Shown here: piece by piece, positions 26,046-34,617 of the stretch | How positions within the stretch are numbered: position 1 is the stretch's first letter | Layout: every line of letters begins with the position of its first letter | Source: UMGS1519 sp050951095 | GTDB taxonomy: Bacteria; Actinomycetota; Coriobacteriia; Coriobacteriales; Eggerthellaceae | NCBI GenBank assembly: GCA_050951095.1 | Contig: JBMNIQ010000003.1 | Coordinates: forward strand, 488,762-552,761 | Direction: 5' to 3' | DNA: 64,000 bases | Translations under genes and position numbers: made by a program | The notes under the pieces: generated by a model | Seen by the model: the letters and a program-made list of their open reading frames with translations, nothing else | Told to the model about the DNA's origin: nothing | Databases searched by the model: none

Positions 26046-27161
26046 ATGAGTGAGAAGCAGAATCGCGAGAAGACAATCGTACGCACGAGCGTGGTGGGCA
26101 TCCTGACGAACGTGCTGCTTGCTGCATTCAAAGCGTTCGTCGGCCTCGCATCGAGCTCCGTGGCCGTTGTGATGGACGCCGTCAACAACCTGAGCGATGC
26201 GCTGTCGTCCGTCATCACCATCATCGGCACGAAGCTGGCGGGGAAGGAGCCCGACAGGAAGCACCCGCTGGGTTACGGGCGCATCGAATATCTGAGCACC
26301 ATGGTCATTGCCGTGATCGTGCTCTATGCCGGTATCACTTCGCTCATCGAATCCGTGAAGAAGATCGTGGATCCGGTGACGCCCGACTACTCCACAACGG
26401 CCCTGGTCATCATTGCCGTTGCGGTGGTGGTGAAAGTGGTGCTGGGCCTGTATGTGAAGAAGCGGGGCGAACAGGCGGATTCTGATTCCCTGGTGGCATC
26501 CGGGCGCGATGCGCTGAACGACTCCATCATCTCGCTGTCCACGCTTGTTGCCGCGGGCATCTATCTGGGATTCCATATCAGTTTGGAAGCATGGCTCGGC
26601 GCCATCATCTCCCTCGTCGTGATCAAGTCCGGCGTGGATATCCTGCGCGATACGGTCAGCGACATTCTGGGCGAGCGCATCGATGCCCAGATGGCGCGCG
26701 CGGTCAAGGACACCATCTGCTCGTTCGATGAGGTGCAGGGCGCCTATGATCTGATCATCAACAGCTATGGACCGAACCGCGAAATCGGTTCCGTGCACAT
26801 CGAGGTGCCCGACACGCTGTCCATCAAGCAGCTGGACGCGTTGGAGCGCGCCATTGCCGAAAAGGTATGCCGCGAGCATGGCGTCTTCCTCACGGGCATT
26901 TCCATTTACTGCATCAGTACCGACGGGAAATCTGCCCAGGCAGAGCTTACGGTGCGCAAGATCGTGAACGAGTATCCCGATGTCATTCAGCTGCACGGGT
27001 TCTACGTTGACATGCAGGATAAGACCATGACGTTCGATATCATCGTCAGCTACGATTGCAAGGACCGCACGGGCGTGTACCGCAAGGTGGTTGAGAACGT
27101 GCAGGCCGCGTTCCCCGACTATACGCTGCACGTGCAGCTGGACATGGATATCTCGGATTAG
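26046..27161 (+). CDS. cation diffusion facilitator, Mn-type (MntE-like)
   Basis: 371 residues: six membrane helices and a C-terminal cytoplasmic domain extended relative to YiiP. Helix 2 carries N-x3-D (DAVNNLSDALSS) and helix 5 carries D-x3-D (GRDALNDSIISL); this N/D-D-D-D set without the His of zinc CDFs is the pattern reported for manganese exporters. It therefore probably removes Mn2+ (or Fe2+) from the cytoplasm. ATG chosen after AGGGGG; a TTG two codons upstream is an alternative. It shares its promoter block with gpx. It lies 15 bp before a nitroreductase gene. Confidence 0.88.
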   Translation: MSEKQNREKTIVRTSVVGILTNVLLAAFKAFVGLASSSVAVVMDAVNNLSDALSSVITIIGTKLAGKEPDRKHPLGYGRIEYLSTMVIAVIVLYAGITSLIESVKKIVDPVTPDYSTTALVIIAVAVVVKVVLGLYVKKRGEQADSDSLVASGRDALNDSIISLSTLVAAGIYLGFHISLEAWLGAIISLVVIKSGVDILRDTVSDILGERIDAQMARAVKDTICSFDEVQGAYDLIINSYGPNREIGSVHIEVPDTLSIKQLDALERAIAEKVCREHGVFLTGISIYCISTDGKSAQAELTVRKIVNEYPDVIQLHGFYVDMQDKTMTFDIIVSYDCKDRTGVYRKVVENVQAAFPDYTLHVQLDMDISD

Positions 27162-27176
27162 CGGAGGGAACATGGC

Positions 27177-27701
27177 ATGTCGGATTTCATGAATGACATT
27201 CTGAAACGGCGCAGCATCAGGAAGTTCACTCCTGACGAAGTGCCGGAAGCAAGGCTGCGGGTCGTGCTCCAGGCGGGCCTGCTGGCACCGACCAGCATGA
27301 ACAAGAAGCCCTGCGAATTCTACGTGGTGAGGAACAGGGCGCTGCTGCAGCACCTTTCGCGGGCGAAAGAACGCGGGGCGGCGTTTCTGGCAGATGCGCC
27401 TGTCGCCATAGCGGTTTGTGCGGATGCGTCGAAGTCCGATGTCTGGGTGGAGGATTGCTCCATCGCCCTGGCATACATGAATCTGATGGCGGCCGACCAG
27501 GGGCTGGGCAGCTGCTGGGTGCAGATGCGGCGTCGGCGCTCTGCGGCGGGAGACGATGCCGAAGCATCCGTGCTGCGCATGCTCCATGCGCCGGCGGATT
27601 TTCGCCTGGTCGGCTTGCTTGCCTTGGGCATTCCGGCGCAGGAAGTCGCATCCCATGCTCTTGACGAGGCGGATTTCTCAAAGGTGCATCTGGTGGAATA
27701 A
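27177..27701 (+). CDS. nitroreductase family protein
   Basis: 174 residues. RRSIRKFTPDEVPE is the N-terminal FMN-phosphate motif, LAPTSMNKKP a second contact, and DQGLGSCWVQMR the typical late motif. FMN-dependent NAD(P)H oxidoreductases of this type reduce nitro compounds, quinones or other acceptors. CGGAGGGAACATGGC precedes the ATG, 15 bp after the CDF stop, so the two genes are likely co-transcribed. A terminator follows. Confidence 0.9.
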   Translation: MSDFMNDILKRRSIRKFTPDEVPEARLRVVLQAGLLAPTSMNKKPCEFYVVRNRALLQHLSRAKERGAAFLADAPVAIAVCADASKSDVWVEDCSIALAYMNLMAADQGLGSCWVQMRRRRSAAGDDAEASVLRMLHAPADFRLVGLLALGIPAQEVASHALDEADFSKVHLVE

Positions 27702-27783
27702 GCCCTGCGCGCGTTCGATTATTGGGGTCCCGGTATGCATCTCTAAGCGATTCGAACATTCGTGTGCTCGTATGCGACATCTG

Positions 27784-27819
27784 CCTGCTATGCACATCAC
27801 GCATAGCAGGTGCTTTCTT
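27784..27819 (+). terminator. intrinsic terminator after nitroreductase
   Basis: CCTGCTATGC (27784-27793) pairs perfectly with GCATAGCAGG (27801-27810), 7-base loop, followed by TGCTTTCTT. Confidence 0.8.
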
Positions 27820-27890
27820 CGGCATTGTACTTCCGCGTCCGCGGGGACCAGAATGATCTTGTAAGAAACAAGCCATTCGAAAGGATCCCC

Positions 27891-28742
27891 ATGATTCAGT
27901 TCACTATGAACGACGGTCATACCATTCCCGCCCTGGGCTACGGCGTTTTCCAGATGACCAGCGCGGAGGTTGCCGCGCATCTGCCCGAAGCCATTCAGGC
28001 GGGCTATCGCCACATCGATACGGCAAACGCGTATTTCAACGAAGTGGCCGTGGGCAAGGCCATCAAGGACAGCGGCATCGACCGCAGCGAGTTTTTCATC
28101 ACCTCGAAGCTGTTCCCGCAGGACTATCCGTATGAGAAATGCAAGAAGGCCATCGACGACACGCTGGAGCGCCTTGGCCTGGACTATCTTGACCTGCTGC
28201 TGTTCCATCAGCCGTACGGCGAGTACGTCAGCGGTTGGAAGGCCATGGAGGAGGCCGTTCGCGACGGCAAGGTGCGCTCCATCGGCCTTTCGAATTTCAC
28301 GAACGTGAGCAAGCTGCGCGAAATCACGGATACGGCGGAAATCAAGCCGGCCGTCATGCAGATCCTCATCAACCCGTACTGGAATGCGCATGAGTACAAG
28401 CAGCAGGTAAAGGACCTGGACATGGTCTTCGAGGGCTGGTATCCGCTGGGCCACGGCAACAAGAAGATGCTGCAGGAACCCGCAATCGTGCAGGCGGCAC
28501 AGGCGCACGGGAAGTCCGCGGCGCAGGTGGTACTTCGCTGGCATATACAGGAGGGCAACGTGGTTTTCCCGAAGACCATGAATCCCGAGCACATGGCAAG
28601 CAACCTGGATATCTTCGACTTCGAACTGACGGATGACGAAATGGCGGCCATCAATGCGCTGCCCCAGGATCCGCAGTATGTGGTTCCCGACGAAGCGCCT
28701 GCCTGGGTGTGGGGCCCGAACGACTACACGAAGCAGGCGTAA
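27891..28742 (+). CDS. aldo/keto reductase (diketogluconate-reductase type)
   Basis: 283 residues. Unlike the two ferredoxin-fused members in this window it is a plain NADPH barrel. The catalytic tetrad is visible: Asp and Tyr in DTANAYFNE, Lys in TSKLF and His in LLLFHQPYG. IGLSNFTNVSKL and the late PKTMNPEHMASNLDIFDF are family motifs. ATG follows GAAAGGATCCCC. It is monocistronic between two terminators. Substrate unknown; general aldehyde/ketone reduction is likely. Confidence 0.92.
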   Translation: MIQFTMNDGHTIPALGYGVFQMTSAEVAAHLPEAIQAGYRHIDTANAYFNEVAVGKAIKDSGIDRSEFFITSKLFPQDYPYEKCKKAIDDTLERLGLDYLDLLLFHQPYGEYVSGWKAMEEAVRDGKVRSIGLSNFTNVSKLREITDTAEIKPAVMQILINPYWNAHEYKQQVKDLDMVFEGWYPLGHGNKKMLQEPAIVQAAQAHGKSAAQVVLRWHIQEGNVVFPKTMNPEHMASNLDIFDFELTDDEMAAINALPQDPQYVVPDEAPAWVWGPNDYTKQA

Positions 28743-28784
28743 TCTGCTGCAGCTCGCATCACCCGCTTGCCCGCCTGATCATCA

Positions 28785-28828
28785 GCCCGCCGACGTTGCT
28801 TCCGCAGCAGCCGGCGGGCATTTTCGTT
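28785..28828 (+). terminator. terminator after aldo/keto reductase
   Basis: GCCCGCCG (28785-28792) with CGGCGGGC (28812-28819), followed by ATTTTCGTTT. It reaches the stop codon of the convergent truncated permease. Confidence 0.7.
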
Positions 28829-29451
28829 TACGCGGGATTCGCCGCAGGCTTCGGTGAGCGCGCTTTGCGGTTCACCTTGCGGTTCTTGAAAGCGGCTATG
28901 CATGTTGCAGCGATAAGCGCAATCGCTCCGATGATCCCAGCCGCAATCAGCGGCATCCAGAGAGAAGTGCCGGGCACCTTCCCGAAGTACAGTATCTGCC
29001 TGATGCCCTGGCCCATAGAGGCTTGCGGCGCCCAAGGATAGACGTATTCCGCCCAGAACGACGGCAACATCTCCGACGGGAGCATGGCCGTGTCCAGGCC
29101 AAGCGCGAACACGGTTGCGCTGATGACCGCCCCGATGGGGAAGGACAGGTCGCACAGCCCCACGAACAGGAGCATCAAGAGCATGTCGGCCGGCCAGAGG
29201 AATGCGAATAGGTCCGAAAGCGGCAGCGTCATGCCGCCGGCGATGGTGTCGACGCACATCGCCTGCGCGGTGAAAACGGCCGACAACACGACGATGATGA
29301 CCAGCTGGACCGCAAGTGTAAGCGCGTTGCTGCGTTTCCTGAGGCCGGTGACGTCCTTGCGCCAGAAGAGCAGCGCCGTGATGATGGAGCCTATCATGGT
29401 CATCATGAACAGCGGCATGACCATCATCTGCACGCCCATCGTCGAAGCCAT
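28828..29451 (-). pseudogene. 5'-truncated ABC-2/YhgE-Pip-like permease
   Basis: 207 residues remain with about six hydrophobic segments and a basic C-terminal tail (AAFKNRKVNRKARS). LPSEMLPSFWAEYVYPWAPQ and the final helix resemble the C-terminal membrane part of YhgE/Pip-type ABC-2 proteins, which are normally 600-900 residues. The frame meets a stop three codons upstream of the first Met, so the large extracytoplasmic part and first helix are absent. The break at about 29451 coincides with the start of a plus-strand fragment, indicating one deletion that removed both 5' ends of two divergent genes. Confidence 0.6.
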
Positions 29452-29453
29452 GG

Positions 29454-29615
29454 AAAATCAGATTCGTATTCGGGGGCACCACCGCGCTCATCTGCACGCC
29501 CGAAATCGAGACGTTCGAAGAGTATCTTGAGGTTCTGCACTCGGGTGTTTTCGAGAGCGTCCTCAACTTGGTGCGCGAGATTGCCCATGTGCGCTCGGAT
29601 GAGAGTAGGGCGTAG
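29454..29615 (+). pseudogene. 3' fragment of an unidentified gene
   Basis: A reading frame with no start codon encodes WKIRFVFGGTTALICTPEIE then TFEEYLEVLHSGVFESVLNL and VREIAHVRSDESRA-stop. The composition and codon use look like real protein. It abuts the truncated permease head-to-head, an arrangement usual for a TetR-type regulator and its YhgE-like target, but I could not identify the family. About 53 codons remain. Confidence 0.45.
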
Positions 29616-29690
29616 CCGACATCTGGCATACGGCTGTTTTTCGCTCGTATTGAACCCGGATGCCGGGAGCCTTCTTCGTTCCCAGGCGCG

Positions 29691-30170
29691 TTATTTCTCG
29701 TTGACCAGCTTCCCCGTCATGTGGTCGATGTCGATGGCAATCATCTGCACACGGTTCGTCGACGGCTTCCGTATCTCCTCTTCCGCTTCTTCGGCGGTGG
29801 GGTAATACTTCAACGTCAGCTTGCGTAGCTTGTCTTCCCAGAAGCTTCGGTCGTCAAGAAGCTTCGCCCGGCCGAAGATGACCACGCTCGTTGCGTTCCA
29901 TTCCCAGTTGCCTTCCGTCTTGAATCCTTGGTTCCAGACGGTGAAGCACACCTTGTCGCATGCCTTGATGGCGTCGATCTTGTGGCCGCTCATTGCGCTG
30001 TGCAGGTAGATGCGGTTCTCATCTGGGTCGTAATAGAAGTTGATGGGAACAGTGTACGGATAGCCGTCCTCGCCGATGACGGAGAGCGCGCCGCGGGCCT
30101 CTTCAGTGAGAATCTTCTTGCATTCTTCCGGTGTCACCTGCTGCTTGTAGCGTCTCATCTGCCTGAACAT
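29691..30170 (-). CDS. pyridoxamine 5'-phosphate oxidase family flavoprotein
   Basis: 159 residues. RGALSVIGEDGYPYTVPINF is the typical split-barrel start, then YLHSAMSGHKIDAIKACDKV and the WNATSVVIFGRAKL strand; this matches the NimA/PNPOx-like group of FMN-binding split-barrel proteins (5-nitroimidazole reductase-like). AGGAAGG lies upstream; a start four codons later (MRRYKQQ) is also possible. Such proteins are common in Actinobacteria and clostridia; the physiological substrate is not known. Confidence 0.88.
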   Translation of the reverse strand: MFRQMRRYKQQVTPEECKKILTEEARGALSVIGEDGYPYTVPINFYYDPDENRIYLHSAMSGHKIDAIKACDKVCFTVWNQGFKTEGNWEWNATSVVIFGRAKLLDDRSFWEDKLRKLTLKYYPTAEEAEEEIRKPSTNRVQMIAIDIDHMTGKLVNEK

Positions 30171-30366
30171 AATTGCCCACTGCCTTCCTTCGATTTTGTT
30201 GCGTGCCTGCGTTTCGAAGCGGATCTCGCCCGCATGCGCTCAGGGAACAATGAAACATGATATGCCTGCCTGCTGCGCGCGGGTTGCGCGACTCGGCGGC
30301 ATGCCTCCTGCGTCCCCCCCTGGGTCAGCAGTATTTCGGCTTTCCCGTTCATGGATGCTGTTCAGC

Positions 30367-31072
30367 CTAGAACACGGGCTGCTTGCCGTTCTCCAGCCGT
30401 TCGGGCTTCTGGGGAAGCCGCGCATACACCACCACGTTCTAGATGGCGAAGCACAGCACGTCGGCGCCCATGGCGTAGAACCACGGGTTGTTCTGCGGCA
30501 GGAAGTACGGGCTGATGAGGCTCCGCATATTGTCCAGTGGGTTGAAGGACAGCACGGCCACCAGCACCAGCACGATGGCATGCTGCCAGCGGCTTCCGAT
30601 GCGCGTTCCGCGCTCGCGCCAGAACAGCCCCGGTGCGCAGACGATGATGGCCTGCGTGAAGATCCAGAACTTGAACATGGACACGTCGCCGAGTTCGGCG
30701 CGCAGGAAGTTCAGCGACAGGAAGAAGATGAAGATCTGCGCCACGATGACGAACAGAGGCATGGGCGACCGTGGTATTCGGTCCCCACATCTCGAAACGT
30801 TCCACCGTCACGGTCTTGTACAGGCAGTAGATCTCCACGCCGACCCATGCGGCCTTGCCGATGCAGCCCAGCATGAAGAACCAGAACCCGCCGACGGCTT
30901 CATACGCGGAAAGGAACACCCAGATTCCCATGAAGTCTGCGGCGCAATAGAACGTATGCATCCATACGGGATAGGGACCGGCGCCTTCCGGCAGCGGCTT
31001 CAGCGTCCAGGCGCTGTAGATGGCCTTTACGCTCGTGGCGATGCACAGCAGGCCCACGGTTTCCCACATCAT
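30367..31072 (-). pseudogene. membrane protein gene broken by a frameshift and a nonsense codon
   Basis: From MMWETVGLLCIATSVKAIYS the frame encodes several membrane helices (FYCAADFMGIWVFLSAYEAV, FFMLGCIGKAAWVGVEIYCL) and shifts near 30762, after GPNTTVAHA; coding then continues in the next frame with MPLFVIVAQIFIFFLSLNFL to GADVLCFAI. A TAG at 30439-30441 interrupts it, and the same frame continues NVVVYARLPQKPERLENGKQ to a final stop at 30367. Two independent lesions mark it as decayed. Intact it would have about 235 residues and six or seven helices. Family unknown. Confidence 0.65.
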
Positions 31073-31083
31073 GTTGTTCTGCA

Positions 31084-31485
31084 GATGCGTCGTTCGGCAA
31101 TCTGGTGCCCGGCATTCCCTTGACGGATGGAGGTCAGCCGGCATGGGGCGGGATATTGGCCGTGATCGCCATCATCTTCATCATGCTGGTTTCCTGCATC
31201 GCCCCGTTTTTCGGCAAGACGGTACTTGGCTGGATCGTGGATATGTCTGCGCTGGGTGTCGCCATCGGGTACGGCTACACCTCTGCCGCCGCGTTCGTGC
31301 ATGCGCGGAGAAGCGGCGATGCCGGTATCATTGCAACAGGCGTTGTCGGCCTGATCTTCGCGGCGTTGTTCATGGTCCTGCTGCTTGTCCCGATACCGTC
31401 GTTCAACAGCTCGCTGGGAACGGAATCCTCTATCTGCCTGGCCGTCTGGGTCGTGCTCGGCTACATTTTCTATTTCCGCAAATGA
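31084..31485 (+). pseudogene. 3' fragment of an APC-family permease
   Basis: The frame lacks a proper start and reads ASFGNLVPGIPLTDGGQPAW, then several membrane helices (GGILAVIAIIFIMLVSCIAP, VDMSALGVAIGYGYTSAAAF) to YIFYFRK-stop. This is the last third of an amino acid/polyamine permease. It begins at the 5' edge of the minus-strand membrane pseudogene at about 31072, a second place within 2 kb where a deletion joins gene fragments head-to-head. Confidence 0.6.
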
Positions 31486-31526
31486 CCGGTCGCAACTTCG
31501 GTATCATGCGCGCATAATACCGAAGT

Positions 31527-32960
31527 ATGAATTCGAACGATATGAAAACATCCATCCCGGAGACGGGGCAGAATTCGCAAGCGAACGGGCATTTCGCCGT
31601 CATCCTTGCCATCTACCTTCTGGGCCTGCTCATCGGCGGCCTGTATGTCGGCATGGTTGCCCCAATCCGTACCGTCGTGCAAGCCGGCTTCGGCATCGAC
31701 GACTCCGCCGGCATCTGGATGATCAACGTCTACACGCTGTTCTATGCTGCGCTTATTCCCGTTATCGGGAATCTCGCCGACCGGCACGGGCGGAAGGTTG
31801 TGTATACCACCTGCGTCGGTCTGTTCGCGCTGGGTTCGGCGCTGTGCGGCATCTCGGCATCTGCCGGCGGGTTCGGCCTGCTGCTGTTCGGGCGTGTTGT
31901 CCAAGCCATTGGGGCGGGCGGCATGATTCCGGTTGCGAATGCGGAGATGGGAACATCGTTTCCGCTGGAGAAGCGCGGCATGGCTTTAGGCATTGCCGCG
32001 GCCGTCGTGGGCATTTCGAATGTGCTCGGTGCCGGCGTGGGCAGCTTCATCGTGGGGATTGTCGGCGCGCAGAACTGGGCGGTTGCGTTCTATATCGCGC
32101 TTCCGTTCTGCGCTGCCGTCATCATCGGCGCGCTCATTTTCCTGCCGAACCACACCGTTGAGACGAAGGGGCACCTCGACCTGGCCGGTTCCGTGGTGCT
32201 GGTGGTCTTCGTGCTGGCGCTGCTCGTGGGCCTGAAGAATATCGATTTCTTCGACTTCGCCGGCAGCATCGTGCAGCCGCTTGCATGGGTTCCGCTTGTC
32301 GTAGCCGTGTTCTGCCTGCCGGTATTCCGCGCCGTGGAGCACCGCGCCTCGAACCCGGTCTTCCACATGGAGTACCTGCATAGCCGTCCGATTGTCATCA
32401 CCATGGCGGTGTCGTTCTTCGTGGGCTGCGTCATCATCTCCATGATGCTGGTGCCGGAATTCGCGGAGTTCGCCATGGGCGACCCGGTGGGGTCCGGCGG
32501 ATATTACATGCTGGCCATCGGCCTCACGTCCATCATCGGCCCGCCGCTTGCCGGCAGGCTTATCGACCACGTTGGCCCGAAGCCCGTGCTCATGGGCGGA
32601 TTGGCCGTCATGGTTTTCGGGTATCTGTTTCTGGCGCTATTTGCGGCGCCCCATCCCAGCGCGGTGGCACTCATCGCCGGCCTTGCCGTGGTGGGCGCGG
32701 GCATGGGCTTCGCCATGGGCGCGCCGGCTAACTACATGATTTTGGAGAACACGGACCCCGACGACAGCAATTCGGCCATTGCGACCATCACGTTGGTGCG
32801 CCAGGTGGGCACGTCGCTTGCACCGGCCATTCTGGTGGGATTCATCTCGCAGGAGGCGGGCATGCTGGGATATCAGCACATGCTGCTGTGCGTTGTGGCG
32901 TTCAATGTCATCGCGCTTGCGCTGATGGCGTTCTATCATTCTCCGGAACGAAGGGGATAA
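31527..32960 (+). CDS. MFS transporter, DHA2-like (14 helices)
   Basis: 477 residues with about 14 hydrophobic segments. Motif A reads GNLADRHGRK after helix 2, and GRVVQAIGAGGMIPVANAEM matches the DHA2 drug:H+ antiporter group. The loop before the last helices (LENTDPDDSNSAIATITLVR) is also typical. It is followed four bases later by the ACT-domain gene, so the two are translationally linked. Substrate unknown. Confidence 0.9.
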   Translation: MNSNDMKTSIPETGQNSQANGHFAVILAIYLLGLLIGGLYVGMVAPIRTVVQAGFGIDDSAGIWMINVYTLFYAALIPVIGNLADRHGRKVVYTTCVGLFALGSALCGISASAGGFGLLLFGRVVQAIGAGGMIPVANAEMGTSFPLEKRGMALGIAAAVVGISNVLGAGVGSFIVGIVGAQNWAVAFYIALPFCAAVIIGALIFLPNHTVETKGHLDLAGSVVLVVFVLALLVGLKNIDFFDFAGSIVQPLAWVPLVVAVFCLPVFRAVEHRASNPVFHMEYLHSRPIVITMAVSFFVGCVIISMMLVPEFAEFAMGDPVGSGGYYMLAIGLTSIIGPPLAGRLIDHVGPKPVLMGGLAVMVFGYLFLALFAAPHPSAVALIAGLAVVGAGMGFAMGAPANYMILENTDPDDSNSAIATITLVRQVGTSLAPAILVGFISQEAGMLGYQHMLLCVVAFNVIALALMAFYHSPERRG

Positions 32961-32964
32961 CGGC

Positions 32965-33330
32965 ATGGAATTGAGAAGGCTTCCGTACGAACTGACCGTC
33001 TGCCAAGTGGAGACTGTTTCCGCAGCTAACCTGCAGACCGATTTCTTCTTCATGGGGAAGACGAACGACGAGCTGTCGCTGGTGTGCCCGACGGACGACG
33101 TGCCCGAATCCACGCTTGCGCGGGAGGATGGTTGGAAGGCGTTCCGTGCGGAAGGCGTGTTGGACTTCTCGCTCGTCGGCATCTTGGCGAAGATCTCGGG
33201 CATCCTTGCGGAAAACGGCATCAGCATCTTTGCCGTATCCACGTTCAATACCGATTACATCTTGGTCAAAGCCGCCGTCTTCGACGAGGCAATGCACGCG
33301 CTTCAGGCGGCGGGATACACGGTTGTCTGA
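32965..33330 (+). CDS. ACT domain protein (CASTOR-type)
   Basis: 121 residues. The C-terminal ACT repeat (LVGILAKISGILAENGISIF then AVSTFNTDYILVK) and the shorter N-terminal half form the double ACT layout of CASTOR/ACT_7 proteins, which bind amino acids or small ligands. It follows the MFS gene after four bases; it may sense the exporter's amino-acid-like substrate (inference). A strong hairpin follows at 33401-33446. Confidence 0.85.
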   Translation: MELRRLPYELTVCQVETVSAANLQTDFFFMGKTNDELSLVCPTDDVPESTLAREDGWKAFRAEGVLDFSLVGILAKISGILAENGISIFAVSTFNTDYILVKAAVFDEAMHALQAAGYTVV

Positions 33331-33400
33331 CGCCGACTGCTCTTTCCGCTTGCATATCCTTCGTGTACAAAACGCATACGGGCTGCAAGTCAACAGAGCG

Positions 33401-33446
33401 AAGGCGCAACGCCGTTCGCGCTATGTCGAGAACGGCGTTGCGCCTT
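33401..33446 (+). terminator. 17-bp stem hairpin after MFS-ACT operon
   Basis: AAGGCGCAACGCCGTTC (33401-33417) pairs perfectly with 33430-33446. There is no T-tract directly behind it, so it may end transcription with help or protect the 3' end. Confidence 0.65.
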
Positions 33447-33495
33447 GCCGATTGACGGAGCAATCGCATGTTACGTTCGGGACTCTTTCAATTCT

Positions 33496-33560
33496 GACAT
33501 ATGTCATAAAACCACTTGACGCCCGGTATCTTTCCCGTATGTTTATTAGTGACATATGTC
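33496..33560 (+). promoter_or_regulatory. promoter between two GACATATGTC operators
   Basis: The 10-bp palindrome GACATATGTC occurs at 33496-33505 and 33551-33560, centres 55 bp apart (about five helical turns). Between them lies a candidate promoter, TTGACG (33516-33521) and TATGTT (33538-33543). The second copy is 14 bp before the ATG of the DUF134-NifX gene, whose DUF134 half is a likely DNA-binding protein, so autoregulation with looping is a fair guess. Confidence 0.6.
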
Positions 33561-33574
33561 GGAAATGGAGAATA

Positions 33575-34393
33575 ATGGCTGGACGCAATAGCAGAACAAG
33601 ACAGATAGGCATAGTTCCCGAATACACCGGATTCATTCCCGAGGGCATACCCACGGGAACAGTTGTTGTGTTGACGTACGACGAGTTGGAAACGATTCGC
33701 CTTCTTGACCTGGAGAAACTGAGTCAGGAGGAAGCAGCGGCCCGAATGGGCGTTGCGCGGACAACCGTTACCGGCATCTACGAACGGGCGCGGGAAAAAG
33801 TGGCCGACAGCCTTGTGAACGGGAAGACGCTTCTCATCGAAGGGGGAAACGTCTGCTTTCCCACCTGTACTGGGAGGCGATTCTCCCATGCGAGCAGCCC
33901 GAAGAGAAGCGAGGAAATCATGAGGGTAGCAGTGGCGTACGACGATGGGACGATCTTCCCGCATTTCGGCAGGACCCAGACGTTCAAACTCTACGATATC
34001 GAGAATGGAGCCGTGGCATCGACGCAAGTGGCGGACACGCAAGGCGCGGGCCACGGGGCGCTTGTGGACTTCCTGAAGCAGAACGGCGTTGACGTGCTCG
34101 TCTGCGGCGGCATCGGAGGAGGAGCTCAGGACCGTTTGGCCAGCCAGGGTATCGACCTCTACGGTGGCATCTCTGGATCCGCGGACCAGGCTGTTGCCGC
34201 GTTTATCGCAGGCACGTTGGAAAAGAGCGAAATCGTAGAATGCGGCCATCATCACCACGGGCATGACGGGTGCGGCCATCATGATCACGGCCATGCCGAG
34301 GGTGACTGTCATCACGGCCATCATGGCGGCGAACGAGGATGCGGCGGGCATCACGGTCATGCCGAAGGCGGTCGTTGCTGCCATAAGCAGTAA
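33575..34393 (+). CDS. DUF134 - NifX/NifB-like fusion with His-rich tail
   Basis: 272 residues in three parts. Residues ~1-105 are DUF134, which includes a sigma-70 region-4-like helix-turn-helix (LEKLSQEEAAARMGVARTTV). Residues ~112-215 are the dinitrogenase Fe-Mo cofactor biosynthesis (NifX/NifB C-terminal) fold, beginning MRVAVAYDDGTIFPHFGRTQ. The last ~55 residues are very rich in His, Gly and Cys (CGHHHHGHDGCGHHDHGHAE), suitable for metal binding. There is no nitrogenase gene here, so a metal-sensing or metallocluster role is likelier. GGAAATGGAG precedes the ATG; a terminator follows. Confidence 0.85.
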   Translation: MAGRNSRTRQIGIVPEYTGFIPEGIPTGTVVVLTYDELETIRLLDLEKLSQEEAAARMGVARTTVTGIYERAREKVADSLVNGKTLLIEGGNVCFPTCTGRRFSHASSPKRSEEIMRVAVAYDDGTIFPHFGRTQTFKLYDIENGAVASTQVADTQGAGHGALVDFLKQNGVDVLVCGGIGGGAQDRLASQGIDLYGGISGSADQAVAAFIAGTLEKSEIVECGHHHHGHDGCGHHDHGHAEGDCHHGHHGGERGCGGHHGHAEGGRCCHKQ

Positions 34394-34535
34394 TCGGATT
34401 ACGGGTTTGATTCTGGCGAAAGCTTCGCAGGCGCATAGTGCATTTTCGTTAGCTAAGCACAATCCTGTCGCGATTCCGGTAGACGCATTCCGCGCTGACC
34501 TCTAGCGCAGCGGCGAAACTGGGCGTTTCGCTGCC

Positions 34536-34566
34536 AGCGGCTTGCGGATGCGCAAGTCGCTTTTTG
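34536..34566 (+). terminator. terminator after DUF134-NifX gene
   Basis: AGCGGCTTGCG/CGCAAGTCGCT stem with one mismatch and TTTTT directly behind. A second hairpin, GCGAAAC/GTTTCGC, lies just before it. Confidence 0.7.
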
Positions 34567-34617
34567 GGAAGGGGAGCGGCGCCGACGGAGCTCGGTAAGG
34601 GGAATTCTTCGCGCGCC

